In this document: piece after piece, positions 44,991 through 52,772 of the stretch
How the letters are laid out: the number at the start of each line of letters is the position of its first letter
Numbering within the stretch: the stretch's first letter is position 1
Assembly (NCBI GenBank): GCA_016706685.1
Contig: JADJJE010000015.1
Location: 62,001 to 126,000 of the forward strand
DNA from: Sandaracinaceae bacterium
GTDB lineage: Bacteria; Myxococcota_A; Polyangia; Polyangiales; Houyiibacteriaceae
DNA: 64,000 bases
Reading direction: 5' to 3'
Made by a program: the position numbers and the translations under genes
Notes under the pieces: model-generated
Seen by the model: the letters and a program-made list of their open reading frames with translations, nothing else
What the model was told of the DNA's origin: nothing
Databases searched by the model: none

Positions 44991-46336
44991 GCCCGCCGCT
45001 GCCGGACACCACGTCAGCAGGTGCTCGGCGGAGGCGGATCCTGACGCTGGCGCTCCCCATCATCGGGGGCATGGTCTCGCAGAACGTGCTCAACCTGGTG
45101 GACGCCTACATGGTGGGGCACCTGGGCGATGTGTCGCTGGCGGCCGTGGGCGCGGGCGGCTTCCTCAACTTCGTGACCACGGCGTTCATCCTGGGCGTGT
45201 CGGCCGGCGTGCAAGCCATGTCGGCGCGGCGTGTGGGGGAGGGCCGCGTACACGAGACCGCGGTGCCGCTGAACGGTGGCCTGCTGCTGTCCCTCGGGCT
45301 GGCGGTGCCCTGGTCGCTGTTCCTGTTCGCGCAGGCGCCCGCGCTGTACTCCGTGGTCACCACCGACCCTGCCGTGGTGGACGCGGGTGTGCCCTACCTG
45401 CGCTGGCGCCTGGTGGCCATGGCGCCGTTGGCCATGAACTTCGCGTTCCGGGGGTTCTGGAACGCCACCGATCGCAGCATGTACTACATGGGCTCGCTGG
45501 TGGTGATGCACTCCACCAACATCGCGCTCAACGCGGTGCTGATCTATGGCCTCTTCGGCGTTGCTCCCATGGGCGCGGAGGGGGCCGGCCTCGCGTCCGC
45601 CATCGCCACCTACCTGGGCTTCTTCGCCTACATGGCGCTCGGCTTCCGCGACGCACGACCGGAGGGCTTCCTGCGCGGCCTGCCCGACCGCGAGACGCTG
45701 CGCTCCATGGTGCGCCTGTCCATCCCGGCGGGCCTCCAGCAGCTGTTCTTCGCGGCCGGCATGACGGCCTTCGTAGCCATCGTGGGGCGCATGGGCACGC
45801 GCGAGCAGGCGGCCACGCACATCATCATGCAGCTGCTCCTGGTGGGCGTGCTGCCGGGCCTGGGCTTCGGCTTGGCGTCCGCTTCGCTCGTGGGGCAGGC
45901 GCTCGGGAGGCGCGACCCCGAAGACGCGCGGCGCTGGGCCTGGGAGGTCACGCGCATCGCCATGGGCGTGGTGTTCGTGGTGGCCCTGCCCGCCATGCTG
46001 TGGCCCGCGCGCGTGGCAGGGCTCTTCCTGCGAGACCCCGTCACGCTCGCCCTCGCCACGGGGCCGCTGCGCCTGATCGCGCTCACGCTCTTCGTCGACA
46101 CCATCGGGTCCGTGCTCATGAACTCCCTGGTGGGCGCGGGCGCCACGCGCGCCGTCATGATCATCGCCACCGGGCTGCAGTGGGGCGTCTTCCTGCCGGC
46201 GGCCTACCTCATTGGCCCGGTGCTGGGCCACGGGCTGCTGGCGGTTTTCGCGGCGCAGGTGGTCTACCGCATGCTCCAGAGCGGCGCCTTCGCGTGGCAG
46301 TGGCAGCGCGGCGCGTGGCAGCACATCAAGCTCTGA
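44987..46336 (+). CDS. MATE-family efflux transporter
   Basis: 449-residue multidrug and toxin extrusion transporter with twelve hydrophobic helices. Opening LTLALPIIGGMVSQNVLNLV matches the family's first-helix signature, GAGGFLNFVTTAFILGVSAG the second, and the second half repeats the fold (LSIPAGLQQLFFAAGMTAFV). Sodium- or proton-driven drug or metabolite export is the family role. Third gene of the SDR-lipoprotein-MATE operon; convergent with the zinc-ribbon gene. Confidence 0.93.
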   Translation: MSPPLPDTTSAGARRRRILTLALPIIGGMVSQNVLNLVDAYMVGHLGDVSLAAVGAGGFLNFVTTAFILGVSAGVQAMSARRVGEGRVHETAVPLNGGLLLSLGLAVPWSLFLFAQAPALYSVVTTDPAVVDAGVPYLRWRLVAMAPLAMNFAFRGFWNATDRSMYYMGSLVVMHSTNIALNAVLIYGLFGVAPMGAEGAGLASAIATYLGFFAYMALGFRDARPEGFLRGLPDRETLRSMVRLSIPAGLQQLFFAAGMTAFVAIVGRMGTREQAATHIIMQLLLVGVLPGLGFGLASASLVGQALGRRDPEDARRWAWEVTRIAMGVVFVVALPAMLWPARVAGLFLRDPVTLALATGPLRLIALTLFVDTIGSVLMNSLVGAGATRAVMIIATGLQWGVFLPAAYLIGPVLGHGLLAVFAAQVVYRMLQSGAFAWQWQRGAWQHIKL

Positions 46337-46350
46337 GCCCGAGCCTCCAA

Positions 46351-46971
46351 TCAGCGGGGCAGGTGCTCGGCGGCCACCTCGAGCGCGCGCTTGTCCTCGG
46401 GCTCCAGCAACACGCACTGGCAGCTCGCGCAGGCGTCCACGCCCACCACCGTGAAGCCCACCGTCAGCGTGGCGGGGGTCATGGCGTTGCCACACTGCGG
46501 GCAGCTCATGTTGGTGACCACGCGCACCCAGCCGCCGCTCGCGTCGGCCGCTGCGCCCAGTGACTCGGCCGCGTTGCTCAAGCTCAGCACCTGGCACTCG
46601 CACAGCGAGCAAAGCTGCCGTTCCGAGGCGATGCTGCGGTACGCCCCACCGATCATCTGCGTGGTGAGCGGGGTCTCGCAGCGTGGGCAGCAGCCCCGCG
46701 GCGCCGTCCCGTCGCGTCGCGTTCGCAGCACCGTGCAGTGCAGCGACACGTCGCCCAAGTCCACCATGGCGTAGGTGTCGATCTCCACGCCGGTCCCGCG
46801 GGCCTTCAGCAGATAGCCGCGCTTGTGCGCCTCCACTTCGAAGCGACCCACGCTCGGGTGGGTGAAGCCCAGCAACTCGTCCTCGCCCGAGGCCGCGTAA
46901 AAGCCGCTCACCAGCGCCTCCTGCAGCATCTTCCCATCCGAGGTCCGCACGAATCGCAGTCGCAGTGGCAT
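46351..46971 (-). CDS. Zinc-ribbon protein of unknown function
   Basis: 206 residues. The first 85 residues form a beta-rich domain (GFTHPSVGRFEVEAHKRGYL). Four CxxC-type knuckles follow: CPRC (about 95), CSLC (about 120), CPQC (about 157) and CASC (about 182), making two probable zinc ribbons, each after a similar linker. The halves LTTQMIGGAYRSIAS and MTPATLTVGFTVVG suggest internal duplication. No catalytic residues are seen; such proteins may be scaffolds or nucleic-acid binders. Divergent from the gene at 47036. Confidence 0.72.
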   Translation of the reverse strand: MPLRLRFVRTSDGKMLQEALVSGFYAASGEDELLGFTHPSVGRFEVEAHKRGYLLKARGTGVEIDTYAMVDLGDVSLHCTVLRTRRDGTAPRGCCPRCETPLTTQMIGGAYRSIASERQLCSLCECQVLSLSNAAESLGAAADASGGWVRVVTNMSCPQCGNAMTPATLTVGFTVVGVDACASCQCVLLEPEDKRALEVAAEHLPR

Positions 46972-47035
46972 GGCGCGAGACTACCTCAGAACGCCGCGGG
47001 TAGAACGCACTACGCAGACTGCTAAGGTCGCGCCC

Positions 47036-47686
47036 GTGAAGAAGGCTCTCCCCGGAAAGGCGTTCGCCGTTGGCCTCGTGCTGGCGCTGATCGGCATCAT
47101 CGCCGCGCTGCTGTGGGGCTACCTGGCGGGCCGCACGCTGCGCGGCGAGATCCTGGTGGAGCTGCCCATCCCGCCGTCCACCCGCACCGACCAGGAGCGC
47201 GTCCTGGTTCGGCGCGGCTTCGACCAGCGCCGGCACCTCTTCCTGCTGCGCGAGCGCGATGGGCGCGAGGTGTGGCCCACGCGCGTGGTGCTGTACGGGC
47301 TGCAGGAGGGCACCACGCCGGTCATCGCGGGGGACCTGCTGCTGGTGCGCACGCGCCGCTCGAGCGGGCTGCACGAGACGCACGCGTTCCGCGTGGACAC
47401 GGGCGAGTTCGTCTGGACGGGCGCCACCCCGCTCGCTCCGCTCGACTCCACCGGGGCGCCGGGGCCCACGCTCTTCCTCGATGACGTGGTGACCGAGGTC
47501 TACGAGGGCGATCCGGGCGAGCTGATTGGCGTGAACCTGAGCGATGGCGCCGAGGTCTACCGCCAGTCTGTGCGCATCGCCGTGGGCGCAGACGTGGTGC
47601 TGGACGGCCAGATCGTCCGGGTTCCGGGCAGCCCGCCGCTCTGTTTTTCGCAACGCTCTGGCGCGCCGACCGACTGCGCGCCATGA
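47036..47686 (+). CDS. Membrane-anchored beta-rich protein of unknown function
   Basis: 216 residues from GTG 47036. The N-terminus KKALPGKAFAVGLVLALIGI plus IAALLWGYLAG forms a signal anchor. The extracytoplasmic remainder is beta-rich and reads like a truncated PQQ-type propeller (HAFRVDTGEFVWTGATPLAP, LIGVNLSDGAEVYRQSVRIA), ending with two cysteines. No family call is safe. Its start lies 64 bp from the divergent zinc-ribbon gene. Confidence 0.68.
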   Translation: MKKALPGKAFAVGLVLALIGIIAALLWGYLAGRTLRGEILVELPIPPSTRTDQERVLVRRGFDQRRHLFLLRERDGREVWPTRVVLYGLQEGTTPVIAGDLLLVRTRRSSGLHETHAFRVDTGEFVWTGATPLAPLDSTGAPGPTLFLDDVVTEVYEGDPGELIGVNLSDGAEVYRQSVRIAVGADVVLDGQIVRVPGSPPLCFSQRSGAPTDCAP

Positions 47687-47694
47687 CCTCCCGT

Positions 47695-47729
47695 CGGGTG
47701 GCCGAGCCAGCTGGCCACGGAGCCACCCG
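47695..47729 (+). terminator. Branched hairpin between the membrane protein gene and ahpC
   Basis: Stem CGGGTGGC (47695-47702) and GCCACCCG (47722-47729), enclosing the palindrome GCCAGCTGGC (47706-47715). Located directly after the stop at 47686 and before the ahpC promoter. It lacks a T-run, so it is a weak or factor-dependent terminator candidate. Confidence 0.45.
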
Positions 47730-47735
47730 CGACCC

Positions 47736-47764
47736 TTGACATCGGGGCCCAGAGTTCTTCTGAT
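47736..47764 (+). promoter_or_regulatory. Sigma-70 promoter of ahpC-ahpD
   Basis: Perfect -35 box TTGACA (47736-47741), 17-bp spacer, and -10-like TCTGAT (47759-47764, four of six). It lies 67 bp upstream of the ahpC ATG. No OxyR- or PerR-like palindrome was recognised next to it. Confidence 0.6.
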
Positions 47765-47830
47765 CCCCGTCCCATTTCAACCCCTCCCCGCGAGCGACCT
47801 GTGTCCGGCGGGGAAAGAGAGAAGAGAAGC

Positions 47831-48370
47831 ATGCTGACGATCGGCGATAAGTTCCCTGCGTTCAACCTCCAGGCGTGTGTGTCCCGCGAGAAGGGCAAGG
47901 AATTCCAGGAGCTCACCGAGAAGAGCTACAAGGACAAGTGGCTCGTGGTGTTCTTCTGGCCCATGGACTTCACGTTCATCTGCCCCACCGAGATCGCCGA
48001 GTTCGGCCGCAAGAACGCCGACTTCGCGGACCGCGACGCGCAGCTCCTGGGCGCCAGCACCGACACGCACTTCGTGCACCTCGCGTGGCGCAACAACCAC
48101 GAGGACCTGAAGGACCTCCCGTTCCCCATGCTGGCCGACACCAAGCACGAGCTGTCGCGCGAGCTGGGCATCCTCCACAAGCAGGCCGGCGTCTGCCTGC
48201 GCGCCACGTTCATCGTGGACCCCGAGGGCATCATCCGCTGGGTGAGCGTCAACGACCTCTCGGTCGGCCGCTCCATCCCCGAAGTGCTGCGCGTCCTCGA
48301 CGGTCTCCAGACCGACGAGCTCTGCCCCTGCAACTGGGAAAAGGGCGAGACGACCCTCGGCAAAGCATGA
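47831..48370 (+). CDS. ahpC: Peroxiredoxin, alkyl hydroperoxide reductase C type
   Basis: 179-residue thiol peroxidase that reduces hydrogen and organic peroxides. Peroxidatic Cys51 in the signature PMDFTFICPTEIAEFGRKN; resolving cysteines in DELCPCNWEKG (Cys165 and Cys167). The paired CPC end and the following ahpD gene are the usual set-up in AhpC/AhpD systems, where AhpD recycles AhpC in place of AhpF. ATG 47831 begins LTIGDKFPAFNLQ, the family start. Stop overlaps ahpD as ATGA. Confidence 0.95.
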   Translation: MLTIGDKFPAFNLQACVSREKGKEFQELTEKSYKDKWLVVFFWPMDFTFICPTEIAEFGRKNADFADRDAQLLGASTDTHFVHLAWRNNHEDLKDLPFPMLADTKHELSRELGILHKQAGVCLRATFIVDPEGIIRWVSVNDLSVGRSIPEVLRVLDGLQTDELCPCNWEKGETTLGKA

Positions 48371-48885
48371 AAGCCCTCGAAGAGCTGAGGGCTGGGATCC
48401 CCGAGTACGCCAAGGATCTCAAGCTGAACCTGCAGTCGGTGCTGACCCAGTCCTCGCTCGACGAGACGCAGCGCTGGGGTGTGGCCGTGGCCACCGCCAT
48501 TGCCACGCGCAACGCCAAGCTGCGCGAAGCCACCCTTCTGGACGCTGCCAACCACGTGAGCGCCGAGGTCATCGACGACGCGCGCGCCGTGGCGTCCATG
48601 ATGGGCATGAACAACGTGTACTACCGCTTCCGCCACTTCATGGGCGAGAGCGAGTACAAGAACATGCGCGCCAACCTGCGCATGCACCGCGTGGGCAAGC
48701 CGCTGGCCGACAAGCTCGGCTTCGAGCTGATGAGCCTGGCGGTCAGCGCCATCGGCGGCTGCGAGATGTGCGTGAAGAGCCACGAGGCCGTGGTCACCGA
48801 GGGCGGGCTGACGCGCGAGCAGGTGCACGACGCGGTGCGCATCGCGGCGGTCATGCAGGGCGTCGCGGTCGCGCTCGACCAATAG
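48367..48885 (+). CDS. ahpD: Alkylhydroperoxidase AhpD
   Basis: 172-residue AhpD, the reductant partner of AhpC. Active site IGGCEMCVKSHEAVV with Cys132, Cys135 and His139, preceded by conserved acidic residues; the whole helical domain is present. In mycobacteria AhpD passes electrons from lipoylated dihydrolipoamide succinyltransferase to AhpC. Coupled to ahpC by the ATGA overlap. The gene ends 41 bp before the convergent FYVE-like gene. Confidence 0.95.
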   Translation: MKALEELRAGIPEYAKDLKLNLQSVLTQSSLDETQRWGVAVATAIATRNAKLREATLLDAANHVSAEVIDDARAVASMMGMNNVYYRFRHFMGESEYKNMRANLRMHRVGKPLADKLGFELMSLAVSAIGGCEMCVKSHEAVVTEGGLTREQVHDAVRIAAVMQGVAVALDQ

Positions 48886-48926
48886 GGGCGTGCGAGCGCC
48901 GGAGGTGGGCCGTCACGTGCACTCGG

Positions 48927-49529
48927 TCAACCGGTGCGGGAGCCACCCGCACCAGTTGGCTTCGCGCGGCGACTCCGATGGGCGGCGACGCCCAATGCGA
49001 CCCATAGAGTGACGCGGCGGCTTGATGTGATCAACGAGCCGTCCCGTCGTGTTCCGTGGTACTCGGTCTCTGTCGACGAATGCTCTTCGTACCGTACGCG
49101 GTAGACAATATCGAACCCTGCAAGTGTCGCGCGGAGCTTTAACTCTTCAAGCGCCGCGCTCCTCTCACGGAACCGCCCCGAGCTCAGGTCCGCTGTCGAC
49201 CGATCTGCGTCTACGGGGACTCTTCCCTGGTAGGTCGCCGGCCACGTATCCAGGGAGGAGACGGCGCTCGTGGCCCGGGCCAGGCGCTCTAACGCGGGCT
49301 CGACGATGCTGTTCATGCACGAACCGCAGTGGTCTCCAGGAGGGTACGGAGGGGATCCCCAAGCACTGGCTGCAGCGGGCACCGATTCCACGCAGGAGGC
49401 GCAGTGCGTCCCACCGCAGGACGTACATGGATGCCGCCACCGGAATAGACCGAACGCGACCCCACACGTCTTGCAGCTGCCGGGCTTGGCCATTGGCGTA
49501 AGGTAGTCCGGGTCTCGCGCAGATTCCAT
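48927..49529 (-). CDS. FYVE-like zinc-finger protein
   Basis: 200 residues. Eight cysteines in four CxxC pairs: 19/22, 35/38, 43/46 and 68/71, with RWRHPCTSCGGTHCASC matching the spirit of the eukaryotic FYVE signature R-x-x-H-x-C-x-x-C-G. Eukaryotic FYVE domains bind phosphatidylinositol-3-phosphate; bacterial versions are rare and their ligands unproven. Residues 75-200 (helix EPALERLARATSAVSSLDTW, then a Ser/Arg-rich beta stretch) have no recognised domain. ATG 49529 has an excellent GGGAGG six bases upstream. It starts opposite a remnant of another gene, at the left edge of an accessory region. Confidence 0.78.
   Translation of the reverse strand: MESARDPDYLTPMAKPGSCKTCGVAFGLFRWRHPCTSCGGTHCASCVESVPAAASAWGSPPYPPGDHCGSCMNSIVEPALERLARATSAVSSLDTWPATYQGRVPVDADRSTADLSSGRFRERSAALEELKLRATLAGFDIVYRVRYEEHSSTETEYHGTRRDGSLITSSRRVTLWVALGVAAHRSRRAKPTGAGGSRTG
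48928..48958. terminator. Long hairpin at the junction of ahpD and the FYVE-like gene
   Basis: CAAC-C-GGTGCGGG, loop AGCCA, CCCGCACC-A-GTTG: a 13-bp stem with one mismatch covering the last codons of the minus-strand FYVE-like gene and lying 43 bp after ahpD. No T-run on either strand, so terminator function is inferred from position and stability. Confidence 0.5.
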
Positions 49530-49530
49530 A

Positions 49531-49683
49531 GCCTACCTCCCGTTGCGCGCGGCCCTGCAGCGCCAAGGCGTCTGCCCGACGTGTGGCCAGCGAGCGGACG
49601 CGCTCTCCATCTGGGCGCCCGATCTCATCATCACGGAGACCGAGGTCACGTGTGCTGCGAACCACGCGTGGGATCCGTACTAG
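49531..49683 (+). pseudogene. Remnant of the 3' end of the RHH/zinc-ribbon gene found intact at 50792
   Basis: The plus strand here reads ALQRQGVCPTCGQRADALSI and WAPDLIITETEVTCAANHAW, then stops at TAG 49681-49683. This is the C-terminus of the protein encoded at 50792-51403 (ALQRQGACPSCGQRADSIAI, WAPDHIIVETEFTCAANHSW), about 80 percent identical in DNA over 49552-49683 versus 51275-51403. No start or 5' part is present. It is a truncated duplicate left by recombination or deletion. Confidence 0.85.
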
Positions 49684-49955
49684 CGTCGGCGTGGACCGAG
49701 GCTTGGAGGTTCATCGACCCTTGACCCACGCTGCGCGATGACTCGGTTCATCTCCTCGATGCTGACCGCATCCGCAATGCACTTGCCAAACGTGCCCTTG
49801 AGGCCTCTCACGGAGCGCGTGGCCGCCGTGAACTCGTAGCGGCCTGGCGCGACTTCGATGAACTCCACCCGGTCCCCCGCCGTTAGCTGGAGCGCGTGGC
49901 GCACCTCTGCCGGGATGGTGATCCGGCCCCTGCTGGATACGGTGGCGGTGCTCAT
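49680..49955 (-). CDS. AbrB/MazE-type (SpoVT) DNA-binding protein
   Basis: 91 residues. An N-terminal swapped-hairpin domain of AbrB type (ATVSSRGRITIPAEVRHALQ, GDRVEFIEVAPGRYEF) is followed by a tail resembling antitoxin C-termini (RSVRGLKGTFGKCIADAVSI). ATG 49953-49955 overlaps the PIN gene stop as ATGA; the in-frame ATG 49973 lies inside the PIN gene and is less likely. It is the third gene of the Phd-PIN-AbrB set and may be a second antitoxin or a transcriptional co-regulator. Confidence 0.85.
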   Translation of the reverse strand: MSTATVSSRGRITIPAEVRHALQLTAGDRVEFIEVAPGRYEFTAATRSVRGLKGTFGKCIADAVSIEEMNRVIAQRGSRVDEPPSLGPRRR

Positions 49956-50380
49956 CGAGTCTCGAACTGCCATGGGTTCCTGAGCGGAACGCCGGTTGGC
50001 TCGAAGTCCGCCGTGTTGCGTGTCACCACCGTCATACCGTGGACCAGCGCGGTGGCGGCGATGAGGGCGTCCCGTTCAGCACGTGGGTCCGGCACGTGCA
50101 GATTCGCGCAGCGCAGCGCCACGATGGCATCCACCGACAGGGTCCGTTCGGCGAACTCGGGCTGGACTCGGGTCACCATCCACGAACGCAAGCGTGCACC
50201 CTGCGCACTGTCGCGCCGCTCCACGCGCAGCACCCCGATCTCTAGCTCCATCAAAGTCAGCGCGGAGATGAAGCAGCGGGCGGCGTCCACGCTCGTGAAC
50301 CATCTCACCACCTGCGCATCGGCCTTGCCGTCCCCCATCTTGCGCAGCTCGGACAGGACGTTGGTGTCCAGCAGGTACAT
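49952..50380 (-). CDS. PIN-domain toxin (VapC/FitB-like)
   Basis: 142-residue PIN-domain ribonuclease toxin. Acidic residues: Asp5 in YLLDTNVLSELRK, Glu in ALTLMELEIGVLRVERRD, Asp in PRAERDALIAATALVHGM, Asp in VVTRNTADFEPTGV. The DTNVxSE start and AATAL motif place it with FitB-like VapCs. Start codon overlaps the upstream Phd-type antitoxin stop by one base (TGATG), and its stop overlaps the AbrB-type gene (ATGA), so it is flanked by two potential antitoxins. Confidence 0.92.
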   Translation of the reverse strand: MYLLDTNVLSELRKMGDGKADAQVVRWFTSVDAARCFISALTLMELEIGVLRVERRDSAQGARLRSWMVTRVQPEFAERTLSVDAIVALRCANLHVPDPRAERDALIAATALVHGMTVVTRNTADFEPTGVPLRNPWQFETR

Positions 50381-50634
50381 CAGGGGAAGTCCACCGTACT
50401 GCTCTTGATGTCAGCGCGCGGCGGCTCGAACTCGATGTCCGAGAGGCCCGGCATGGCCAGCGCATCGAGCAGGTTGCGGCGCTGGCCGGTAAGCCGCTGG
50501 TACTCCTCGATGCTCAGGAGGACATGAGCGGGCTTGCCACGATCGGTGATGAACACCGGCCCGTGTTTAGCGGCTCTCTTCGCTCGACCGATGTCTTGGT
50601 TGAGTTCGCGGCTGGAAAGTGTGGTGACCGTCAT
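50380..50634 (-). CDS. Phd/YefM-family antitoxin
   Basis: 84 residues: the Phd core SSRELNQDIGRAKRAAKHGP, VFITDRGKPAHVLLSIEEYQ and an acidic/Pro tail (PGLSDIEFEPPRADIKSS). ATG 50632-50634 matches the family N-terminus. First gene of the Phd-PIN-AbrB unit; a near-palindrome at 50655-50670 lies 20 bp upstream and probably mediates autoregulation. Confidence 0.9.
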   Translation of the reverse strand: MTVTTLSSRELNQDIGRAKRAAKHGPVFITDRGKPAHVLLSIEEYQRLTGQRRNLLDALAMPGLSDIEFEPPRADIKSSTVDFP

Positions 50635-50654
50635 GGTGCCTGTGTCTCCAGTTG

Positions 50655-50670
50655 ATGTAGTTACGTTACT
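50655..50670. promoter_or_regulatory. Near-palindromic operator upstream of the Phd-PIN-AbrB unit
   Basis: GTAGTTACGTTACTAC pairs at all but one position of each half (14 of 16 symmetric). It lies 21 bp from the antitoxin start in the 157-bp divergent gap 50635-50791, which also carries the plus-strand promoter at 50724-50751. Confidence 0.5.
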
Positions 50671-50723
50671 ACGTCGAAATCGAAGTCGCCAGCATGAGTT
50701 CTCTGCGCCCCGGACCATCCCTT

Positions 50724-50751
50724 GACGCCTAAGAGAAGTATGATAAAATGC
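50724..50751 (+). promoter_or_regulatory. Sigma-70 promoter of the RHH/zinc-ribbon gene
   Basis: TTGACG (50724-50729), 16-bp spacer, TAAAAT (50746-50751). AT-rich context, unusual in this window. A GGAGGT ribosome-binding site and ATG 50792 follow. The leader contains the symmetric core CGATCG at 50766-50771, which may be part of an operator. Confidence 0.7.
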
Positions 50752-50791
50752 ACACATAGTAAGACGATCGTAATCACTACGCGGAGGTACC

Positions 50792-51403
50792 ATGAAACAG
50801 CGCTTGACGATTTCCGTGAGCCCCGAGGCGTATGAACTGGCGGTGGCTGTGGCCTCCGAGAAAAAGTGGAACATGAGTCAGGTCTTCGAGCATGCCGTCC
50901 TCGCGGCGCACCCCATCTACGAGGTGATGATCATTCTCGGCGAGCACGGCCGCGATGTGCTGCAGGTTAAAGTCAATGGCGCACGCATTGCGTATGTGCG
51001 CTTCGCGCAGCGGAACATCGTCGCGTCTGTTGACTGCACGATTGTCCTGTCCGGCCAGGGCCAGCCGTCGACGCCGGCGATCGCGGCGGCGCTGGGGACA
51101 CGCCTGCCCTGGGCGACTCAGCTCCGCTCCGGGCTGCCGGTGACATACAGCGCTGGGGGACTACGCGTCGTTGTGACAGACCTAATGATGGCGGTTCACG
51201 ATCGCCCCGAGATGGTCGACAGCTACATGTTGCGCGCCTCGAAGCATCTCGACGCAATCACCCAGTCCCTTCACGCCCTGCAGCGCCAGGGGGCGTGCCC
51301 GAGCTGCGGCCAGCGAGCGGACTCTATCGCTATCTGGGCACCCGACCACATCATCGTGGAGACCGAGTTCACGTGTGCGGCGAATCACTCATGGCAGCCG
51401 TGA
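50792..51403 (+). CDS. Ribbon-helix-helix-like and zinc-ribbon protein of unknown function
   Basis: 203 residues. The N-terminus KQRLTISVSPEAYELAVAVA followed by EKKWNMSQVFEHAVL looks like a ribbon-helix-helix DNA-binding fold. The middle (residues 45-150) is a beta-rich domain (YEVMIILGEHGRDVLQVKVN), and the C-terminus has a probable zinc ribbon (CPSCGQ ... FTCAANHSW). A perfect GGAGGT lies six bases before the ATG. A truncated duplicate of its 3' end lies at 49531-49683. It is 188 bp upstream of the split ATPase gene on the same strand, and a shared function, for example regulated defence, is possible but unproven. Confidence 0.72.
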   Translation: MKQRLTISVSPEAYELAVAVASEKKWNMSQVFEHAVLAAHPIYEVMIILGEHGRDVLQVKVNGARIAYVRFAQRNIVASVDCTIVLSGQGQPSTPAIAAALGTRLPWATQLRSGLPVTYSAGGLRVVVTDLMMAVHDRPEMVDSYMLRASKHLDAITQSLHALQRQGACPSCGQRADSIAIWAPDHIIVETEFTCAANHSWQP

Positions 51404-51857
51404 TCTCGCCGCTCGACGCCCAGTGACGACTGTCGTAGGGCGCATCAGTTGGCGCGCCCCCCATGTTGTGCAGCACGACCGCGTCGCAGGCCTGCTCCTC
51501 GACACGCCAGGCGCGATCGTGATGGCAAACTCGGCGGAAAGTGTGAGACGCTTCTCCGCTCCGGCCAGATGGACAATATGAGGGGATCTTCATGGACGAA
51601 CTTCGACTCCGAGTTCAGCAAGCAAGCAAGATGCGTCGCGACGCTGCGAATGCAGTCTTTCATCCATCGCAGCCAATCCGCAGCCCAGAGATGCTCTTTG
51701 GCCGTCACACGCAGTTGCAGCGGACAATGACCAGCCTCGAGACCCCGGGTCGATCCGTATTCATCTACGGGGAGCGCGGTGTTGGGAAGACGTCGCTTGC
51801 CCAGACCGCTGCATACATGGTCAATTCATCGGAAACGGAGCCCGTGTTTCTGAGCTG

Positions 51858-51882
51858 TGGAGTGGACCGGCGAAAGTGGACA
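51858..51882. repeat. Left terminal inverted repeat of the IS
   Basis: Begins TGGAGTGGACCGGCG and ends AAAGTGGACA. Pairs with 53091-53115; about 16 of 25 positions are identical, including the TG tip and AGTGGACA. Confidence 0.85.
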
Positions 51883-51896
51883 GTGTCTAGCGTAGC

Positions 51897-52772
51897 TCAG
51901 GCCGCCATGGCCTGGGCGAGTTGAAGCTCAGCGTGCATGGGGCTGAGGTAGTTGTTGGTCGAGTGTCGACGCCGAGGGTTGTAGAAGTTGTCGATGTAGT
52001 TGGCCACGTCGTCGTACGCCTCGGTGTGCGTGGCGAAGTGCCGACGATGGATGCACTCCCTCTTGAGCGAGGCGAAGAAGCTCTCGACGGCGGCGTTGTC
52101 ATAGCAGTCGCCGGCGCGGCTCATGCTCTGCGCGACCTCGTGGTCCCGCAGCTTCGAGCGGTAGGCGGCGCTCGCGTACTGGCTGCCGCGGTCGCTGTGG
52201 TGGATGAGCCCAGCGCAGGGGCGCCGAGCCTCGATGGCGCGGGTGAGCGCCAGCAGCGGCAGCTCGGTGCGCATGTGGTCTGCCATCGCCCAGCCGACGA
52301 CGCGCCGGGCGAAGAGGTCGATGACCACGGCGAGGTAGGACCACCCCTCGGCGGTCCAAACGTACGTGATGTCGCTGGCCCAGACGGTGTTGGGCGCGTC
52401 GACCGCAAAGTCCTGCATCAACAGGTTGGGCGCGATGGGGTCATCGTGCTTCGAGTTCGTGGTGGCCTTGAACCGGCGAGGTTTCCGAGCTTGGAGCCCG
52501 TGCTCCCGCATCAGGCGCTGCACCTTGCCGCGCCCCACCAGCTCGTCATCAGCAGCCAGCTCCACCTGCATGCGCCGGGAACCGTAGACGCCGCTCGTCT
52601 CGGCGTGGACCGCTCGTATCTTGGTCAGCAGCCTGAGGTCCGTGCTGCGGCGAGGCGTGTGCTGGCGCTCGCGCCATGCGTAGTAGCCCGACGAGGACAC
52701 CCCCAGCAGCGCGCAGAGAACGCGTACCGGGAACTCGGCCGCCACCGTCCGGACAAGCTCGAACGAGCTCAT
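51897..52772 (-). CDS. IS3-family transposase OrfB (DDE integrase domain)
   Basis: 291 residues. N-terminal helical segment (CALLGVSSSGYYAWRERQHT), HTH_21-like KIRAVHAETSGVYGSRRMQV, then the rve catalytic core with DDE residues: Asp in NTVWASDITYVWTAEGWSYL, Asp in LIHHSDRGSQYASAAYRSKL, Glu in CYDNAAVESFFASLKRECIH. The C-terminus YNPRRRHSTNNYLSP is conserved in the family. ATG 52770-52772 overlaps the orfA stop (ATGA); in IS3 elements a -1 frameshift normally makes the OrfAB transposase. Confidence 0.95.
   Translation of the reverse strand: MSSFELVRTVAAEFPVRVLCALLGVSSSGYYAWRERQHTPRRSTDLRLLTKIRAVHAETSGVYGSRRMQVELAADDELVGRGKVQRLMREHGLQARKPRRFKATTNSKHDDPIAPNLLMQDFAVDAPNTVWASDITYVWTAEGWSYLAVVIDLFARRVVGWAMADHMRTELPLLALTRAIEARRPCAGLIHHSDRGSQYASAAYRSKLRDHEVAQSMSRAGDCYDNAAVESFFASLKRECIHRRHFATHTEAYDDVANYIDNFYNPRRRHSTNNYLSPMHAELQLAQAMAA

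Noticed and set aside
51404..51591. Short open frames between the RHH/zinc-ribbon and ATPase genes
   Set aside because: They overlap neighbours on both strands, lack ribosome-binding sites and show no natural protein composition; likely leader sequence only.
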